From a candidate division SR1 bacterium (GTDB lineage Bacteria; Patescibacteriota; Gracilibacteria; Absconditabacterales; Absconditicoccaceae), in assembly GCA_007115995.1 (NCBI GenBank), contig SKJI01000029.1:1-60047 (forward strand): a stretch of 60,047 nucleotides of DNA, in the 5' to 3' direction. Positions 45,561 to 59,113 of the stretch are shown piece by piece. The translations under genes were made by a program, and so were the position numbers. Positions within the stretch are counted from its first letter, which is position 1. Every line of letters begins with the position of its first letter. The notes under the pieces were generated by a model. The model was given only the letters and a program-made list of their open reading frames with translations. It made no database searches and was not told the origin of the DNA.

Positions 45561-46598
45561 ATGACATTATTGCAAATTATTCTTTCAGTAGCAGGGTTTG
45601 TTTTCCTCCTTGTTGCTATTGATTTGTATCAAAGAAAGAAATTTACCATTATTCACTTTCTTGTGTTTTTTCTAGGATCGTTATTTATTGTATTATTTGC
45701 ATTTAATCATACATTTTTAGATAGATTTTGAAATTTTTTTGGTGTCGCAAGATGAGCAGATTTAATTGTATATATAGGAATTATCTCATTATTCTATTTT
45801 TATTTCGATCTCCTTAATCAAATACATAAAAGAGAACTTGCTACAACAGCACTTGCAAGAGCTCATAGTCTTACCCATGCACAATGAACTATAGGCCAAA
45901 AGGATATTATTTTGATTATTCCTTGTTATTGAGAAGATAACACAGCATTGGAAACAGTGAGTAGTGCACTTAATGCATGATATTGAGTTGTTTGTGTAGA
46001 TGATGGTAACAATAGTGCTGATTTCACGCCACTAACACAAAAAAATGACTATAAAGGAAGTTTTGTATTACTTAAACATCCATATAATTTGTGACAAGGG
46101 GCAGCACTTGAAACATGATCACAATATATTCAACAATACTGTCATGATTGTAGATATGCAGTTCATTTTGATGCAGACTGACAAATGCAGCTTTCTGATA
46201 TACCAGTTTTATTACAAGCGTTTCATAATAATCAACAGCTTGATATAGCTTTATGATCAAGATACCTATGAAAAGAAGAAAATATTCCACTTTTGAGAAA
46301 AGTAATGAAATATTTTGCTCGTCTATTTATGAGATATTTCGTTTGATTACGTCTGACAGATACCCATAACTGATTTCGTATGATCAAAGCATCAGCACTA
46401 CCATCATTACAGATCACCCTCAACCGTATGGCTCATGCATCAGAAATAGAATATATTATTGCAGAGAATAAACTCAACTACACAGAGGTGCCAGTCCATA
46501 TTCTCTATACGGAATACTCACTGCACAAATGACAAAAAATTACCTGACTACGAAAAGTCTTTAAGGATTTTGTATGGAAAACCTTATTTTATAAATAA
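45561..46598 (+). CDS. Family 2 glycosyltransferase fused to DUF2304-like membrane domain, 345 aa
   Basis: ATG 45561 to TAA 46596-46598. Residues 1-105 hold three hydrophobic helices typical of DUF2304; then a GT-A domain: DIILIIPCYGED near 113-124, VVCVDDG, NLGQGAALETG, the metal-binding HFDADGQM and TDTHNGFRM, as in dolichyl/polyprenyl-phosphate sugar transferases. Likely transfers a sugar to a lipid carrier or envelope polymer. The acceptor is unknown. Confidence 0.92.
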
Positions 46599-46603
46599 AC
46601 CTA

Positions 46604-48751
46604 TTATCCAACTTTGAGCCATTTAGGCTCCATTTTTCTTACACCAAATTTACTATTCTCAAATCTTACAATAACGGTATTTCATCGATTTTCCATAATA
46701 ACTCATCTACCAAACAGCTTATGTGTTACTGTATCTCACTCATCAAACTGTGTTGTATTTCATCTATCAGTAGGTTTTTGCATATCATAATGCTTTTTAA
46801 TTTCTTTAGGAATTTCTTCTATAAATCTAGATGGAGGATTATATTTTATCTGTCATCGCTGCTGTCTGGAGTGAGCATATGAGATAAAGAGATGATCTTT
46901 TGCCCTTGTTATAGCTACATACATTCATCTACGTTCTTCTTCAAGTTCTGCATCATCAAACTTAGCTTTGGGCAAAGGAAATACTCACTCTTCAACTCAC
47001 ACCAAAAATACATAAGGAAATTCTAATCCCTTTGATGCATGAACACTCATTAGTCTAATAAGATCATTTTGTTCACCAACTTGCTTGTCTTCAAAAGAGC
47101 TCATTAAAGAGACTTCATCAATAAATTCAGTTAATGCTCATACTCACACATCATTGTACTTATAAGCAATATTAATAAGCTGTCAAATATTTTCCATTCT
47201 TTCCTCAGCTTTCTCTTTTCAGTCAGTCTTAGTAATATACTCGTTATAACGCACTCCCTCGACTATTTGCTCAAGCAGCTGCCCTGGTGACAACATCGGT
47301 ACTAACCCTAGAAGTGTCTGTATAATAGTTTGAAACTGTTTTACTTTACTTTGTACTGCTGAAGGTAAATAGTGAGCATAACTATCAATACTTGTTACTA
47401 GTTCAGCAAATGAGATACATTGTTGCTGTGCGACTTGCTCAAGCTGTTCTAGAGATGTTTTTCAAATTTTTCTATTTGGAGTATTGATAATTCTTTGGAG
47501 AGCAAGTGAATCTTTGGGGTTGATAAGAAATCTGATATATGAAATCATGTCCTTTATTTCAACTCTTTCAAAAAACTTAAATGCTCATAACACACTATAC
47601 GGAATTCATTCTGTTAATAAAATTTGTTCAAATGGGCTAGATTGTGCGTTTGTTCTATATAAAATAGTAAAATCAGACCATTGTTTATTCTGTTCTTCCT
47701 TAATCTTCGTAATAAGCTCAATAATCTGCTGAGCTTCATCAATCTCATCTGCAAAAGTAAAAATACGAATTGTATCTTCTCAATTTCTATGAGCTATTAG
47801 TTCTTTGTCATATTGTTTTTTGTTTTGTTGGATAACTGCATTTCAGGCTGTGACAATATGAGGCTTTGATCTATAATTCATTTGAAGCTTAAAAATTTTT
47901 ATTGATGGCCATCGTTGTCTGAGATTCAAAAAATTATCCATAACTGCTCAACGCCAACGATATATACTCTGATAATCATCACCAATAAACGTAATGGTAG
48001 CATCACTAGAAGCAATCTGTTTCATTAATTCAAATTGAATTGTATTGGTATCCTGAGCCTCATCTACTAAAATATGCTCAAATTGTTGTTGTCGTTTTTC
48101 TTTACATGCTTGTTGTGTATCAAAAAGTATTTTACTCAGTAATAAGAGATCATCAAAATCCAATGCATTTGAGCTTTCGAGTGCATCTTGATATTTTGTA
48201 TAAAGAACACTTGCTCGTTCTTCCATTTGTGAAGAGCAGTGGAGTCATGCTTGTTCTGGCAACCATCACTTATTCTTCCAAAGACTTATAAATCTTTTAA
48301 CTTCTCTATATTCCAAACGATCTTGCATTCATGTGTCTTTAATAAGTTTCTTCAGTAACGATCAAGAATCAGATGCATCGTACACAGTAAATCAACTGGT
48401 GTATTTTTTTCATAAGAGTTCTATGTCTTGCTTGAGAATTTTAAGAAAAATACTATGAAAAGTTCATGTTCGCTGAAAATCTCGTGGCTTGTACGAGCTT
48501 TCTAAATCATCTAAGATTTCAACAAGTCTTTCTTTCATTTCATTAGCAGCCTTGTTCGTAAACGTTACTGCCAAAATACGATCAGGCTTTACTCAATATG
48601 CTACAATTAGGTTCGCTATTTTGTAGGTTAGTGTCCTCGTTTTTCAGGATCATGCTCATGCAAGAATAAGACTGTTTCACGTTATATATGATGCAGCTTC
48701 ATATTGCTCATTGTTAAGTTTCTTTTTTAGATAGTCCTGAATATCGGCCAT
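46604..48751 (-). CDS. UvrD/PcrA-type superfamily 1 DNA helicase, 715 aa
   Basis: 3'-5' helicase for repair and replication restart. ATG 48751 to TAA 46606-46604. N-terminal LNNEQYEAA (Q motif region), Walker A LILAGAGSGKTRTL with three TGA-coded glycines, motif Ia VTFTNKAANEMKER, motif II ILVDEAQDTN, motif III FIGDDYQSIYRWR, motif IV region LQMNYRS, and the C-terminal TVTHKLFGRGV fold typical of PcrA/UvrD. Last gene of the minus-strand run that starts at 53590; 14 bp after the GNAT gene. Confidence 0.95.
46616..46637 (+). terminator. Intrinsic terminator of the glycosyltransferase gene
   Basis: GAGCC, loop ATTTA, GGCTC, then CATTTTT. It lies 18 bp after the GT stop and inside the last codons of the convergent uvrD gene, so the hairpin must also encode protein. 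Confidence 0.55.
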
Positions 48752-48765
48752 AAAACACTATTATG

Positions 48766-49140
48766 TTATAAAAAATGAGATATATATGCGCTGTTCTCTT
48801 GAGCATAGCGTATTGCTTGTTGTAAAAGAGCAGTTCATATTCACTGTCATTGAAAACTTTCATCTACTGCAAGATCTTCAATATGCGCTGCTATGACTCA
48901 TCATCTAATCAGTTTATGTTCGAGCAGTATACTAACTACTCAACATATACAACAATCAGACTGTGAAGTATCTGAACTAAAAGCTTCTAAGACATGAATG
49001 CCTTGTTCCTGCATTAAAAGAAATGTTTTTTTCATTGCATCCAAAGAAACTTTAGGTGTTGTTACAAGCGCTTGATAGGTCTTGTGTAACGATACTCAAA
49101 AACGATCAATGTGCTGAGGCGTCAGTGGTTTAATATGCAT
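48766..49140 (-). CDS. GNAT acetyltransferase, 124 aa
   Basis: Acetyl-CoA-dependent N-acetyltransferase; acceptor unknown. ATG 49140 to TAA 48768-48766. Acetyl-CoA site: HIEDLAVDESFQGQGIGTAL with the R/Q-x-x-G-x-G/A loop (QGQGIG), followed by QAIRYAQENS. Length and order resemble small glucosamine-phosphate acetyltransferase-like proteins. Its start overlaps the yidC stop by one base (TAATG). Confidence 0.9.
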
Positions 49141-49940
49141 TATTCTTCTGATCATTCTATAATTTCTGGATTTCATCTTCGAGCAAGATATTTAGCACGA
49201 AGGAGGGAGCGATATTGGTAAGCCATTTGGGCAACTCAAAATAATGTTGTCGTGATAATATATATTCAAATTGCTCAAGGCATAGTCCATACAAATCATC
49301 ACATCATTATCACAAAAAATATGTTCATATATCACATCATATTTCACATGTTAGGCATATTAGCTCATCAAAGTCATCATAATGACGGTGCTTTCATAGG
49401 CTTTACCATAGTTGTAAATTTCATTTGAATATACATAAGTCACGCTGCAAGCACAGTTAAGAGTATATTATTTGTTGCAATGAGGTCAATACCATAAAAT
49501 AACGTATTTATAGCTTCAAAGTCAACAGAAAATTTATTATATAAGAACGAATATATTGATGTAGAAACAGTTCAGAGTGCTATATCTCTTACGGTAAAAA
49601 ACAATCAGAGAAAGACCGGTATTTGAACAATCATTGTGAGGCATCATTTGAGTGGTCATCATCATGATGTCTTAAAAAGATTCATCATTTCTTGTGACAT
49701 ACGTTGGGGATCATCAGCATATTTTTCTTGTATTTCTTGCATTTTAGGTTGCAATGCTCACATCGATCATTGCATATTCGCAGCAGCTGCAGAACTTTTT
49801 ATCAAGAGGAGCCTAATAATCAATGTTAATCATATAATTGCTCGTCATAAATTTCATCAAAATACTGCGAGCATTACCACAAGAATATTAAAAATTGGGC
49901 GTTTGATGATTTCTACTCGAAGAATAGTAAATGGATTCAT
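49140..49940 (-). CDS. yidC: Membrane protein insertase YidC/Oxa1, 266 aa
   Basis: Inserts membrane proteins, including ATP synthase subunits. ATG 49940 to TAA 49142-49140. Short (Oxa1-like) form without the large periplasmic domain. Conserved core LQPKMQEIQEKYADDPQRMSQEMM, then GCLTMIVQIPVFLGLFFTVRD, and the late hydrophobic pair near YGIDLIATNN and PGAIGIYIITTTLFGVAQ. A Met/Gly-rich loop lies between. Located between atpD and the GNAT gene in a tight run. Confidence 0.94.
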
Positions 49941-49963
49941 TACTCATAGAAAATAATAAAAAA

Positions 49964-51367
<1,404 letters not shown>

Positions 51368-51462
51368 ATGCGTAATAATATATTTTATAAAAGTAAATAC
51401 TAAATTTAGATATCTTACAGACTATTGCAGATTTATCATACTGCGATGATTGATGAGTTACT

Positions 51463-52083
51463 CTACAGTCTTGATTGTTTTTTTTCAACATATTCACTGA
51501 CTGCTTCTCCAAGTGCTTCAACAAGTAACTCATACTTATCTTTTCATTCAGGGAGTATTTCGTTCTCTGAGTAATGATGTCTTCAGAGAATTTTTTGTTT
51601 TCGATTGATTATATAGCTTACCTTTTCTGCTGGTCTATTTGCATCTTTAAATGAGTATGCATTATCTTCGACTGTTATTTTTATATCTCACTTTTTGAAG
51701 AGTGTATCTCGAAATGTTTGTTGCTCATACATAATTGTTTCTGTAGAAACCCACTGCATATTAACAACTGTTTGTTTGAAGAGTCAATCCCAAGTAAATA
51801 ATAATAATCACATGTTTGTAATCAGTAATGCATCTAAGTATCTGTCTAGAATATCTACTGTTCATTTTCAGTATAAACCAATAAGCAAGACTGAAAAAGT
51901 GTATTTTGAATAGACTGACGATCAAATGGTTGCTTCTAATCACCACCATAAAAGAACAAGCACAGCTATTAATGAGACGTATCCAAGAATAATTTTAATA
52001 TAGACAGTAATATCATGTCAGATAAACTCATAGACTTCTTCGTCTTGAAGATATGATCTAATAATAGACTCTTTGATAGACAT
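51463..52083 (-). CDS. Hypothetical membrane protein, 206 aa
   Basis: ATG 52083 to TAG 51465-51463. Two hydrophobic segments (about 28-50 and 63-100) with a short Gly-rich turn, then a charged C-terminal domain containing RQKILGRHHYSENEI and a final helical AEYVEKKQSRL-like tail. Arrangement recalls PH-domain-like membrane proteins but no motif is decisive. Between rpmE and atpD. Confidence 0.78.
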
Positions 52084-52103
52084 GATAAACTCTATGAGTA
52101 AAA

Positions 52104-52331
52104 CTATTTAGATTGCATAGCATCGATTCTCTTTTGCTTCTCTAAGAATTTTTCTATTCTTCATTTCACAATCTTTGTTTCTTTCTTTCCAGTGTATGTT
52201 GGATGACATGCAGGACAACTTTCTACTTTGATAGGTCATGCTACAGAAGAAGAAACAGTAAAGGTGTTTCAACATATACAAATAACTTCAACATTATTAT
52301 TATATGTTGGATGAATTCAAGCTTTTGCCAT
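52104..52331 (-). CDS. rpmE: Ribosomal protein L31, 75 aa
   Basis: Large-subunit protein. ATG 52331 to TAG 52106-52104. Starts MAKAGIHPTYNNNVEV, has the zinc-type cysteines ICICGNTF and CPACHPTYTGKK and a basic C-terminal helix. Zinc-containing (C+) form. 20 bp before the next gene. Confidence 0.95.
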
Positions 52332-52383
52332 AAGAATATAAGGTAATTAAATAAAAGTTATGGAGATACTGCTCGCACTATAA

Positions 52384-52806
52384 TTACGTATACTGAACAA
52401 CAGAAATTCAAGAAAAGAATCTTTCTTTTTCTGCACGTGCATCTTCAAGATTTTCAGAAGCATGGACAATATTATTATCGATTGTTAATGCGTAATCTCA
52501 TCTCACTGTTCATGGTGTAGCTTCTGCAGGATTTGTTGCTCAATTTGCTTTTCTTACTGCGGCAACAGCATTTTCTCATTCCCATAACTGTACCATAACT
52601 GGTGCAGAGGTCATATACGAGACAATTTTAGGAAAAAATGGTTTATCAGCTAAGTGTGCATAATGTTCCTTGAGAAGATCCTCAGTGAGATTTTCCATAC
52701 TTGATGCTATTAAGCGTAAACCCAAAGATTCGTATCTTTGTATAACATTTCATATCAATCATCTTACAACACAATCTGGTTTAAGAATAACGACTGTTTG
52801 TTCCAT
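52384..52806 (-). CDS. ndk: Nucleoside diphosphate kinase, 140 aa
   Basis: Balances NTP pools by phosphate transfer through a His intermediate. ATG 52806 to TAA 52386-52384. TVVILKPDCVVRGLIG, HYAHLADKPFFP, the TVRGDYAL loop and the active site NIVHASE with catalytic H115. Typical length. Confidence 0.97.
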
Positions 52807-52905
52807 TACTACATAGATATTATAAGGTAAAAACTTTGCGAGTATAGTAATATCTTTCTATAAAACAAGCCAAAATGAGATTATATATATTTATTGTTGA
52901 ACTAC

Positions 52906-52932
52906 TGCACAGTTCAGTCTGTATTCTGTGCA
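52906..52932 (-). terminator. Hairpin after the 214-aa membrane gene
   Basis: TGCACAG / CTGTGCA, a 7-bp stem with a 13-base loop, 14 bp after the minus-strand stop at 52946. No T-run, so either a weak terminator or a processing site in the operon. The 52807-52945 gap holds no gene. Confidence 0.4.
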
Positions 52933-52945
52933 TACAAGTAATACT

Positions 52946-53590
52946 CTAAGGTCATCTTCTCTCTATTTCATCATCTCAATCATCATCAAAATCTAGCACA
53001 AATTCTTTTTTGACTGCTGTATCATCTTTTCTTAGGGCAAATCATGCAACAATTACTGTGACAAGTCATGGAAGGATAATCCATAATGGTGTCAACATAA
53101 CAAAATTATATAATGCAGGATACTCTCACACATACATTGCTAAGTCCTGTAGTTCAGTAAGATTAATGACTTGATTTCAAAATATAGCAAGCGCTATAGA
53201 AAATGCTATACTAATTATCGTACATGGCAAAAAAACAAGAGTAAGAATAAATCTCAGTGCTTCATTTTTCACTTTTCATATACCAATATGTGATTTTGTT
53301 ACCAATACCAAAAGCAAAACAAAATAAATGGTCAACAACAATGTTGGTTTTCATGCGACGAGAAATCTTCAAATTCGATTTTGTAATCAGTCAACTCGTC
53401 TTTCAGCTGAGTCACCTATGAGTAAACGTTGGACAATAAGTTCTACAAAATTACCTACTCATAAAAGTATACTTGAAATAAGGTAGTTTGCCATAATGAT
53501 TCTGATCATTCTCTCTAGTCACAGCAAAAGTGACAGCAATGCCAGCATTCATCCAAAAGCAATGACAACTGTATGTATATAACTTTCCAT
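52946..53590 (-). CDS. Polytopic membrane protein, 214 aa
   Basis: Unrecognised. ATG 53590 to TAG 52948-52946. Four or five membrane helices (about 5-25, 35-60, 85-105, 115-140, 170-190), then an acidic tail (LDFDDDGDDEIERRGP). A TGA-rich Gly content fits the host code. First gene of the minus-strand run that leads to ndk, rpmE, atpD and yidC; divergent from relA. Confidence 0.8.
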
Positions 53591-53598
53591 AGCAACAC

Positions 53599-53626
53599 TT
53601 GCAACTAAAACAACTATCAGTACACT
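53599..53626 (+). promoter_or_regulatory. Candidate promoter of relA/spoT
   Basis: TTGCAA, 16-bp spacer, TACACT, 55 bp before ATG 53682. A Shine-Dalgarno-like AGAAGG directly precedes the ATG. Confidence 0.45.
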
Positions 53627-53681
53627 TATAAGACGTATAGAATATATACTACACTTCTTTACTTAAAGTGCAATAGAAGGT

Positions 53682-55901
53682 ATGGATATTTGAAAAATTC
53701 AATCATTTATAAGTTATGTCAGTAATTTTACTGATAACCCACAAGAAGAACTTGAGGAAATATTAGACACATTGGACTATCTCACTGAGTCTGAAAAAGA
53801 CGAAGTAAGAGAGGTATATGAGTACACATATTCATTCCATAAATGAGTCAAAAGACTCTCGTGAGAACCATATATCATTCATCCCGTTAGAGTATTGGGT
53901 TTTTTATCATCAGTTTCTCCTGACTTACCATCAATCAAGGCTGCACTGATGCATGATCTTATAGAAGATACTGATGTAACCTATGAGGATGTGTATGAAC
54001 GTTATGGAGAAGAAGTAGCTGTTTTATGTGAATGATTAGTCAAAGTTTCTAAAGTAAGATATAGATGAGAAGATAGACAAATTGAAACGCTCAAAAAAAC
54101 CTTTATGGCTATGGCAAGTGATCTCAGAGTTATTATTATTAAGCTAGCAGATCGTATCCATAATATTCAAACGTTACATTTTCATCCCAAAAAAGAAAAA
54201 CAAACAAGAATCGCAGAAGAAACTTTAAAAATTTTTGTGCCAATAGCAAAAAGACTGTGACTGTATGAGTTTCAATGATATTTGGAAAATGGTGCGTTTT
54301 CTGTCTTACATCCAAGAGAATATAAAAAAATTGCCTCGCACGTTATCAAACAGTATTGAAATGCTGAGATGTACAAGGATGCTTGAATTTATCGCTTGGA
54401 GATGCTGTGCAAAGAAGAATGAATAGCCTATGAAAAAATTATCTGAAGACTCAAAAGTCCTTATAGAATACGAAAGAAAATGTGAAAATATGATTTTGAT
54501 CTTGCAAAAATTATGGATATTTTGGCATTTAGAATATTGACGAATACGGTGACTGACTGTTATACAATACTATGAATTATTCACAAGCACTATACACCTA
54601 TTTTTTCGAAAATGAAAGATTATATAGCACTACCCAAACCCAATGGCTATAAAAGCCTCCATACAACGGTATTATGAATGTTTGATTTTCCAATAGAAAT
54701 TCAAGTAAGAACCAAAAAAATGGATAAGGTAGCAAACTACTGAGTAGCAGCACATTATGTCTATTCTGATGAAACACAAGATAATGTCTCCAATGCACAA
54801 TGAGAATGGATCAAAAGACTCCAAGAAATCGTCAAAAAATACTCTAAAGTAAACGATCAGGAATCGTTTAAGAAAGAGTTAGATATTGAAATTCTTCAAA
54901 AAAACATCTTTGTGTACACCCCAAAAGGAGACGTACTTGAACTACCTCAGTGAAGCACAGTACTGGATTTTGCATTTAGAGTGCATACAAATATTGGATT
55001 GAAATTTAAGAACGCCTTTATAAATGGAAATATCGTGCCAATTGATTATCAAATCAAAACAGGAGATATTGTCTCTATAGAAACCTTTAAGGGAAAGTAT
55101 ACTGCAAACAATTCTTGGGTACGTTTCTTGCACACACCATCAGCAAAAAATAAACTCTTGAGATGCTTGAGAAATGCAGAAAAAGAAACTATTATGAAAC
55201 AGGTTATAGCAAAGCTCAATAAAAAACTCAAAGAGTTTAAACTGCCACCTTTTGGAGCTAAATGAGACGTGCTCTCCAAGCGTTATCAGCATGAAGAACT
55301 CGAAAAAATACTCTATAAACTTCGTGATAAACAAATCACGATGACAAAATTTATTAGAGAAAATTATCCTGATGTAGAATTTGAAGAGACAAACAAAAAA
55401 AGTAAAACCACACAACAAAAAAATGAACATACTAGTACCCTTGCATCTGTTATTTCAGATCATGGTATACTCATTGATGGAAATGTGATCAAGGATATCG
55501 TACTTTGTCCAGAATGTAAACCAAAAAGATGAGAAAAAATTATCTGAAAATCATGAAAAGATGCGATCAAAATTCACACACTGAGTTGCACATCACTCAA
55601 GACTATTGCATATAAAAAACTCCTCGAAGCACACCGAATTGGAGAAGAGTTCAAAAAATATGATTTGGAATTTACGTTTTTGGCAACGCATAAGCCGTGA
55701 ATGCTGCTCAAGATATTTAAAGAAATTGAATTTTTGGGTATAAATATTGTTGATATTGGCACATGACCAGAAAATAATGCATGAATGAAAGAAGTTGTTT
55801 TGAGATTATCATTTATGCATCCATCTAAAATCTGATTTTTTATCAATGAGATGAAAAAATTTAGAGATGATATAAAAATTTTATCTTCTACTATATTGTA
55901 G
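53682..55901 (+). CDS. Bifunctional (p)ppGpp synthetase/hydrolase RelA/SpoT, 739 aa
   Basis: Makes and degrades the alarmone (p)ppGpp. ATG 53682 to TAG 55899-55901. The hydrolase HD domain is intact: IIHPVRVLGF, MHDLIEDTD (H91, D92, E95, D96) and KLADRIHNIQTL. The synthetase domain has GRLKSPYRIRKKM, ILAFRIL, DYIALPKPNGYKSLHTTV and EIQVRTKKMD. A TGS domain follows (FVYTPKGDVLELP, LDFAFRVHTNIG), then a zinc/helical region and a C-terminal ACT-like part. Both activities are therefore predicted. The downstream zinc-ribbon gene begins 2 bp later. Confidence 0.96.
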
Positions 55902-55903
55902 GC

Positions 55904-56320
55904 ATGAGTATTCTTATGTGATCTGACTATTATCAACTTTTCTTGTTTTTATTTATTGTGTTTATGTGATTTTATATTTATAGTATCATTTGGGTTGCGA
56001 AAGATATTTCACGAAGGACAAACGCATTACATTTTCAGATATGATGCATTATCAGTATAGTTTTCCTGACACCGTTACTCTGACTGCCATTGTATTTTTT
56101 TATAAGACCAGTACAACGTTATGATACACGATGAAAAATCATTGCACAGAAAGAGCACAAGATTATTTGTGCAGGCTGTGGCAAGAAGAATGAAACAGGA
56201 TACGAGTTTTGTCCGTATTGCTGAGATGAGGTAACACAACAGTGTCAATGATGTATGACCATCTTGCCTCATGATTACTACTACTGTCCGTTTTGCGGTA
56301 ATCATTTGAAAGAGATATAA
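55904..56320 (+). CDS. Zinc-ribbon membrane protein, 138 aa
   Basis: ATG 55904 to TAA 56318-56320. Two membrane helices (about 9-30 and 48-68), then a cytoplasmic double zinc ribbon with CAGCGKKNETGYEFCPYCG and CQGCMTILPHDYYYCPFCG. Four CxxC pairs would bind two zinc ions. Known as a common architecture of small membrane proteins; role unknown. Tightly linked to relA (2-bp gap). Confidence 0.85.
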
Positions 56321-56358
56321 CCTTCTATGTATCAATATTTTACTTTTGTTGCTCCGTT

Positions 56359-57843
56359 ATGCAGTTCTGATTTGCAAATCCTCCTACATACAGACAATTT
56401 CGTCCAACATTAGTAATTATCCTTGTTGTCGTAACAGTTTTGAGTATTTTTTTGGTCAAATTTATAGGGTTGGTTCGTAGTAGTATTTTTGCTAGAGATC
56501 TCACTGGCATGATAGAATCATTACAAACTGCATCTGTATCTATTGCGTGATTATCACCAAATCTTGCACAAAGCGGAATTATTCTCGATAGCATCATCCA
56601 AGGAGAAAGCTATGACCTAACAGGCGACGATCTCAGAGTGTTATTGGAGACAATGAGTAATAATGCTATACTCTGATTGCTGCCAGATACGTTTGATTGA
56701 TTAAAACCTATGCTCAAAGAGATAAGTCAATTTTCTGATGATATCTACTCACTACTGTGATTTACACAAGAGCAGTCATATCTTGTGGTCTTACAAAACA
56801 CCAATGAATCAAGACCTAATTGATGATTTTTTGGCTCATTTGCACTGGTGAGAATATACCAATGAATGCCAACATATATAGAAATCATGGACAGCTATTT
56901 ACCTGATTTTGATAGACCAAACACCTATATTACTGGGCCTCAATGGCTTGATAATTTTTTACCACATCGTCAAATTCATTTTATCTGAGCAAATAAAGTA
57001 TGATTTACGTATCATGACTGAGCAAATATCAAAACACTCTATGAAAAAACCTATCCGTGACAAAGAATTAGAGGAGTAGTCTTTCTTACAACAGATATGT
57101 TTGATCTTTTATTGGATGATTTTGAAGAACAGAAATGGGAGTGGCAGTTTGCAAATGCATCGATAGATTTGATTAGAGGGGAGTCAACATGGTGAAAAAA
57201 AGAACACTTTTTGGAGTGATCACAAATATATTTTGAAAAAAATAGAACAAAGATTTTTTCTGGTCTTGTAGAACATTTTGATACAATTCGCAAGAATCAT
57301 CGAATCAATATGTATCTTGTTGATATTTCTTGACCGTTGCATGGATTTATACGTAGAAATAATTTTACCACAAGGTTTGAGTCTGATAGAATGTATATCT
57401 GGGAGAGCAATATTTCGTTTAATAAAATCGATAATTTTGTAGAAAAAACAGTATGGTGTTTTGATGAAGCATGACGTGATGTGTTGACTGAGACAGAGAA
57501 ACATATTTTCTCTTTTGATGCTTTTACGCAATGAACATATACATGTAAAATTTCATATAAACTCAATGTTACTGAAGAACATTTTGAGCGTATAGAAAGA
57601 CTTGAAGCATTATATGAGATAACGCTCACTAGTAGAGAACAACATATCTTGTGAGCCAGTCCAAATCGAGACACAAGAACCATTATACATCTACCAGAAC
57701 ATGCGCTCATAACAGGTATTTCATGAGATATCTATGATCATGAGATATTTTCAACACCATTTTCATCTGCATGAATGTTCAAAACATTTATACCAGAGAA
57801 TCAATGAACAGCAGATATTTTCTTTAGTTTTACTCTACAGTAA
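56359..57843 (+). CDS. DUF4012-family membrane-anchored protein, 494 aa
   Basis: ATG 56359 to TAA 57841-57843. One N-terminal membrane helix (about 16-36: LVIILVVVTVLSIFLVKF), then a large outside region. The DUF4012 hallmark NTNESRPNGGFFGSFALV lies near 150-167. The family is common in Gram-positive and CPR genomes and is usually linked to cell-surface polysaccharide or LytR-like functions, not experimentally fixed. Third gene of the relA unit, 38 bp after the zinc-ribbon gene. Confidence 0.88.
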
Positions 57844-57886
57844 GCAGAGCAGGATGCTCACAGAAAGCAAGATTGCTAGATAATAA

Positions 57887-57937
57887 AAAAATCAGCACAG
57901 CTCATACAAAGAAACGGTATGCAATGTACTGATTTTT
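57887..57937. terminator. Nested stem-loop between DUF4012 gene and tRNA
   Basis: Outer stem AAAAATCAG / CTGATTTTT with an inner CATAC / GTATG stem; T-run on both strands. It can terminate the relA unit and, from the other side, the tRNA transcript. Confidence 0.5.
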
Positions 57938-57965
57938 CACCTTATTCTACTCCTGATTATATTCA

Positions 57966-58039
57966 TAGGTCACCTGGGATTCGAACCCAGGACCTTGGGC
58001 TTAAGAGGCCCCTGCTCTAACCAGCTGAGCTAGTGACCC
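57966..58039 (-). tRNA. tRNA-Lys (anticodon CUU)
   Basis: Full cloverleaf on the minus strand: acceptor GGGTCAC with GTGACCT, D arm GCTC-AGCTGGTTA-GAGC, anticodon loop CTCTTAA with anticodon CTT, variable loop AGGTC, T arm CTGGG-TTCGAAT-CCCAG, discriminator A, CCA not encoded. The first acceptor pair is a G-U wobble and the outermost anticodon-stem pair is G-A. It reads AAG codons. Confidence 0.93.
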
Positions 58040-58139
58040 AGACAGGTATAGTTGATATAGAAAATGATAATAAATGCAAGTGATAGTTTCAAGAAAGAAG
58101 GTATGAATGTCGTATAGAATCATCTCATTATCCCGCATT

Positions 58140-58979
58140 TTACTGTTTTTTGGTTGTTCTTAATGCATGCATCAGCGCTCATTTGATAGCGAGATCTTCA
58201 TGGGTATCGTATAAAAAGTTGGTTGTAGGTGTATGACGTGGTTGGATCGATGCGAGTGTGTTGAGAAACTCTACGAGATGGTGTAGAGTAGTGGAAGAAA
58301 GAGATGTAAGATGATCAAGGAACATATCCTTCTTCCAGTAGTATCGGTACTGATCGTGTTCTAAAGGAAGATGCAACGCAAGTTTTTTAGGGATATTTGC
58401 TCATTGTTTGTGGTATGCAAATTCGCTATACTCTTGTTTGATCAGCCTAATCTGTTTTTTTTGTTTTTCAAATCAGAGTATACTCGCGAGAAGAAACATA
58501 CAGGTATATGGATACATTCACAAGGTTGTTTGGAGCTTATTGAATACGATTGGATCTGCTTTAGATCGTAATGCTACAATATCCAAGGAATCTTTATTGC
58601 AATAGAGTCATGCTTTCATTGAACAACCTCCTCACTGATTCGTTTGCAATGAAAGCTCAATTCATGAGTCAGTCTCATACATACCGGCATGTAATCAGAG
58701 TGTATAGGTGTTTTTTCAGAATTTTGTCATAACCTGGTATCACTCCCGCTTCGTTCAGGTCACTCAGAGTATATCAAATTTCTCTCTCTCATTGTACAAG
58801 GTACGATAGAGTTGCTCTTGAGCGTTTGGTGCACTACTTCATACTGGCTCTCATCATAAACGATAAATAATACTATGCTTTAAAATCGTTGGAAGATACC
58901 TATCCAACGTTGCAATATGTTTCATTTCTGTCGAATAGAATCGTTTGTCCATCAGCGAGATACGTAAGTAAAGTGCCAT
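58140..58979 (-). CDS. Hypothetical protein, 279 aa
   Basis: Unrecognised. ATG 58979 (MALYLRISLMDKRFY) to TAA 58142-58140. Mixed composition, no signal peptide and no membrane helix, basic and His-rich C-terminal third (LEHDQYRYYWKKDMF, TLHHLVEFL). Starts with a compact domain, then a region with SLQTNQGGGCSMKAG and a helical end. Possibly nucleic-acid related by charge only. Transcribed towards the tRNA. Confidence 0.75.
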
Positions 58980-59113
58980 ACTAGGTTGTTGTATCTAGTA
59001 TTCAAACAAGATTGTTTGTAAATAATGTATTTATTATTATTATTTTGTCAATACAGTTATGAGGATGTTAGGTATTGGATGCTCTATAGATTTATTCTTT
59101 ATACTCTAAGAAA

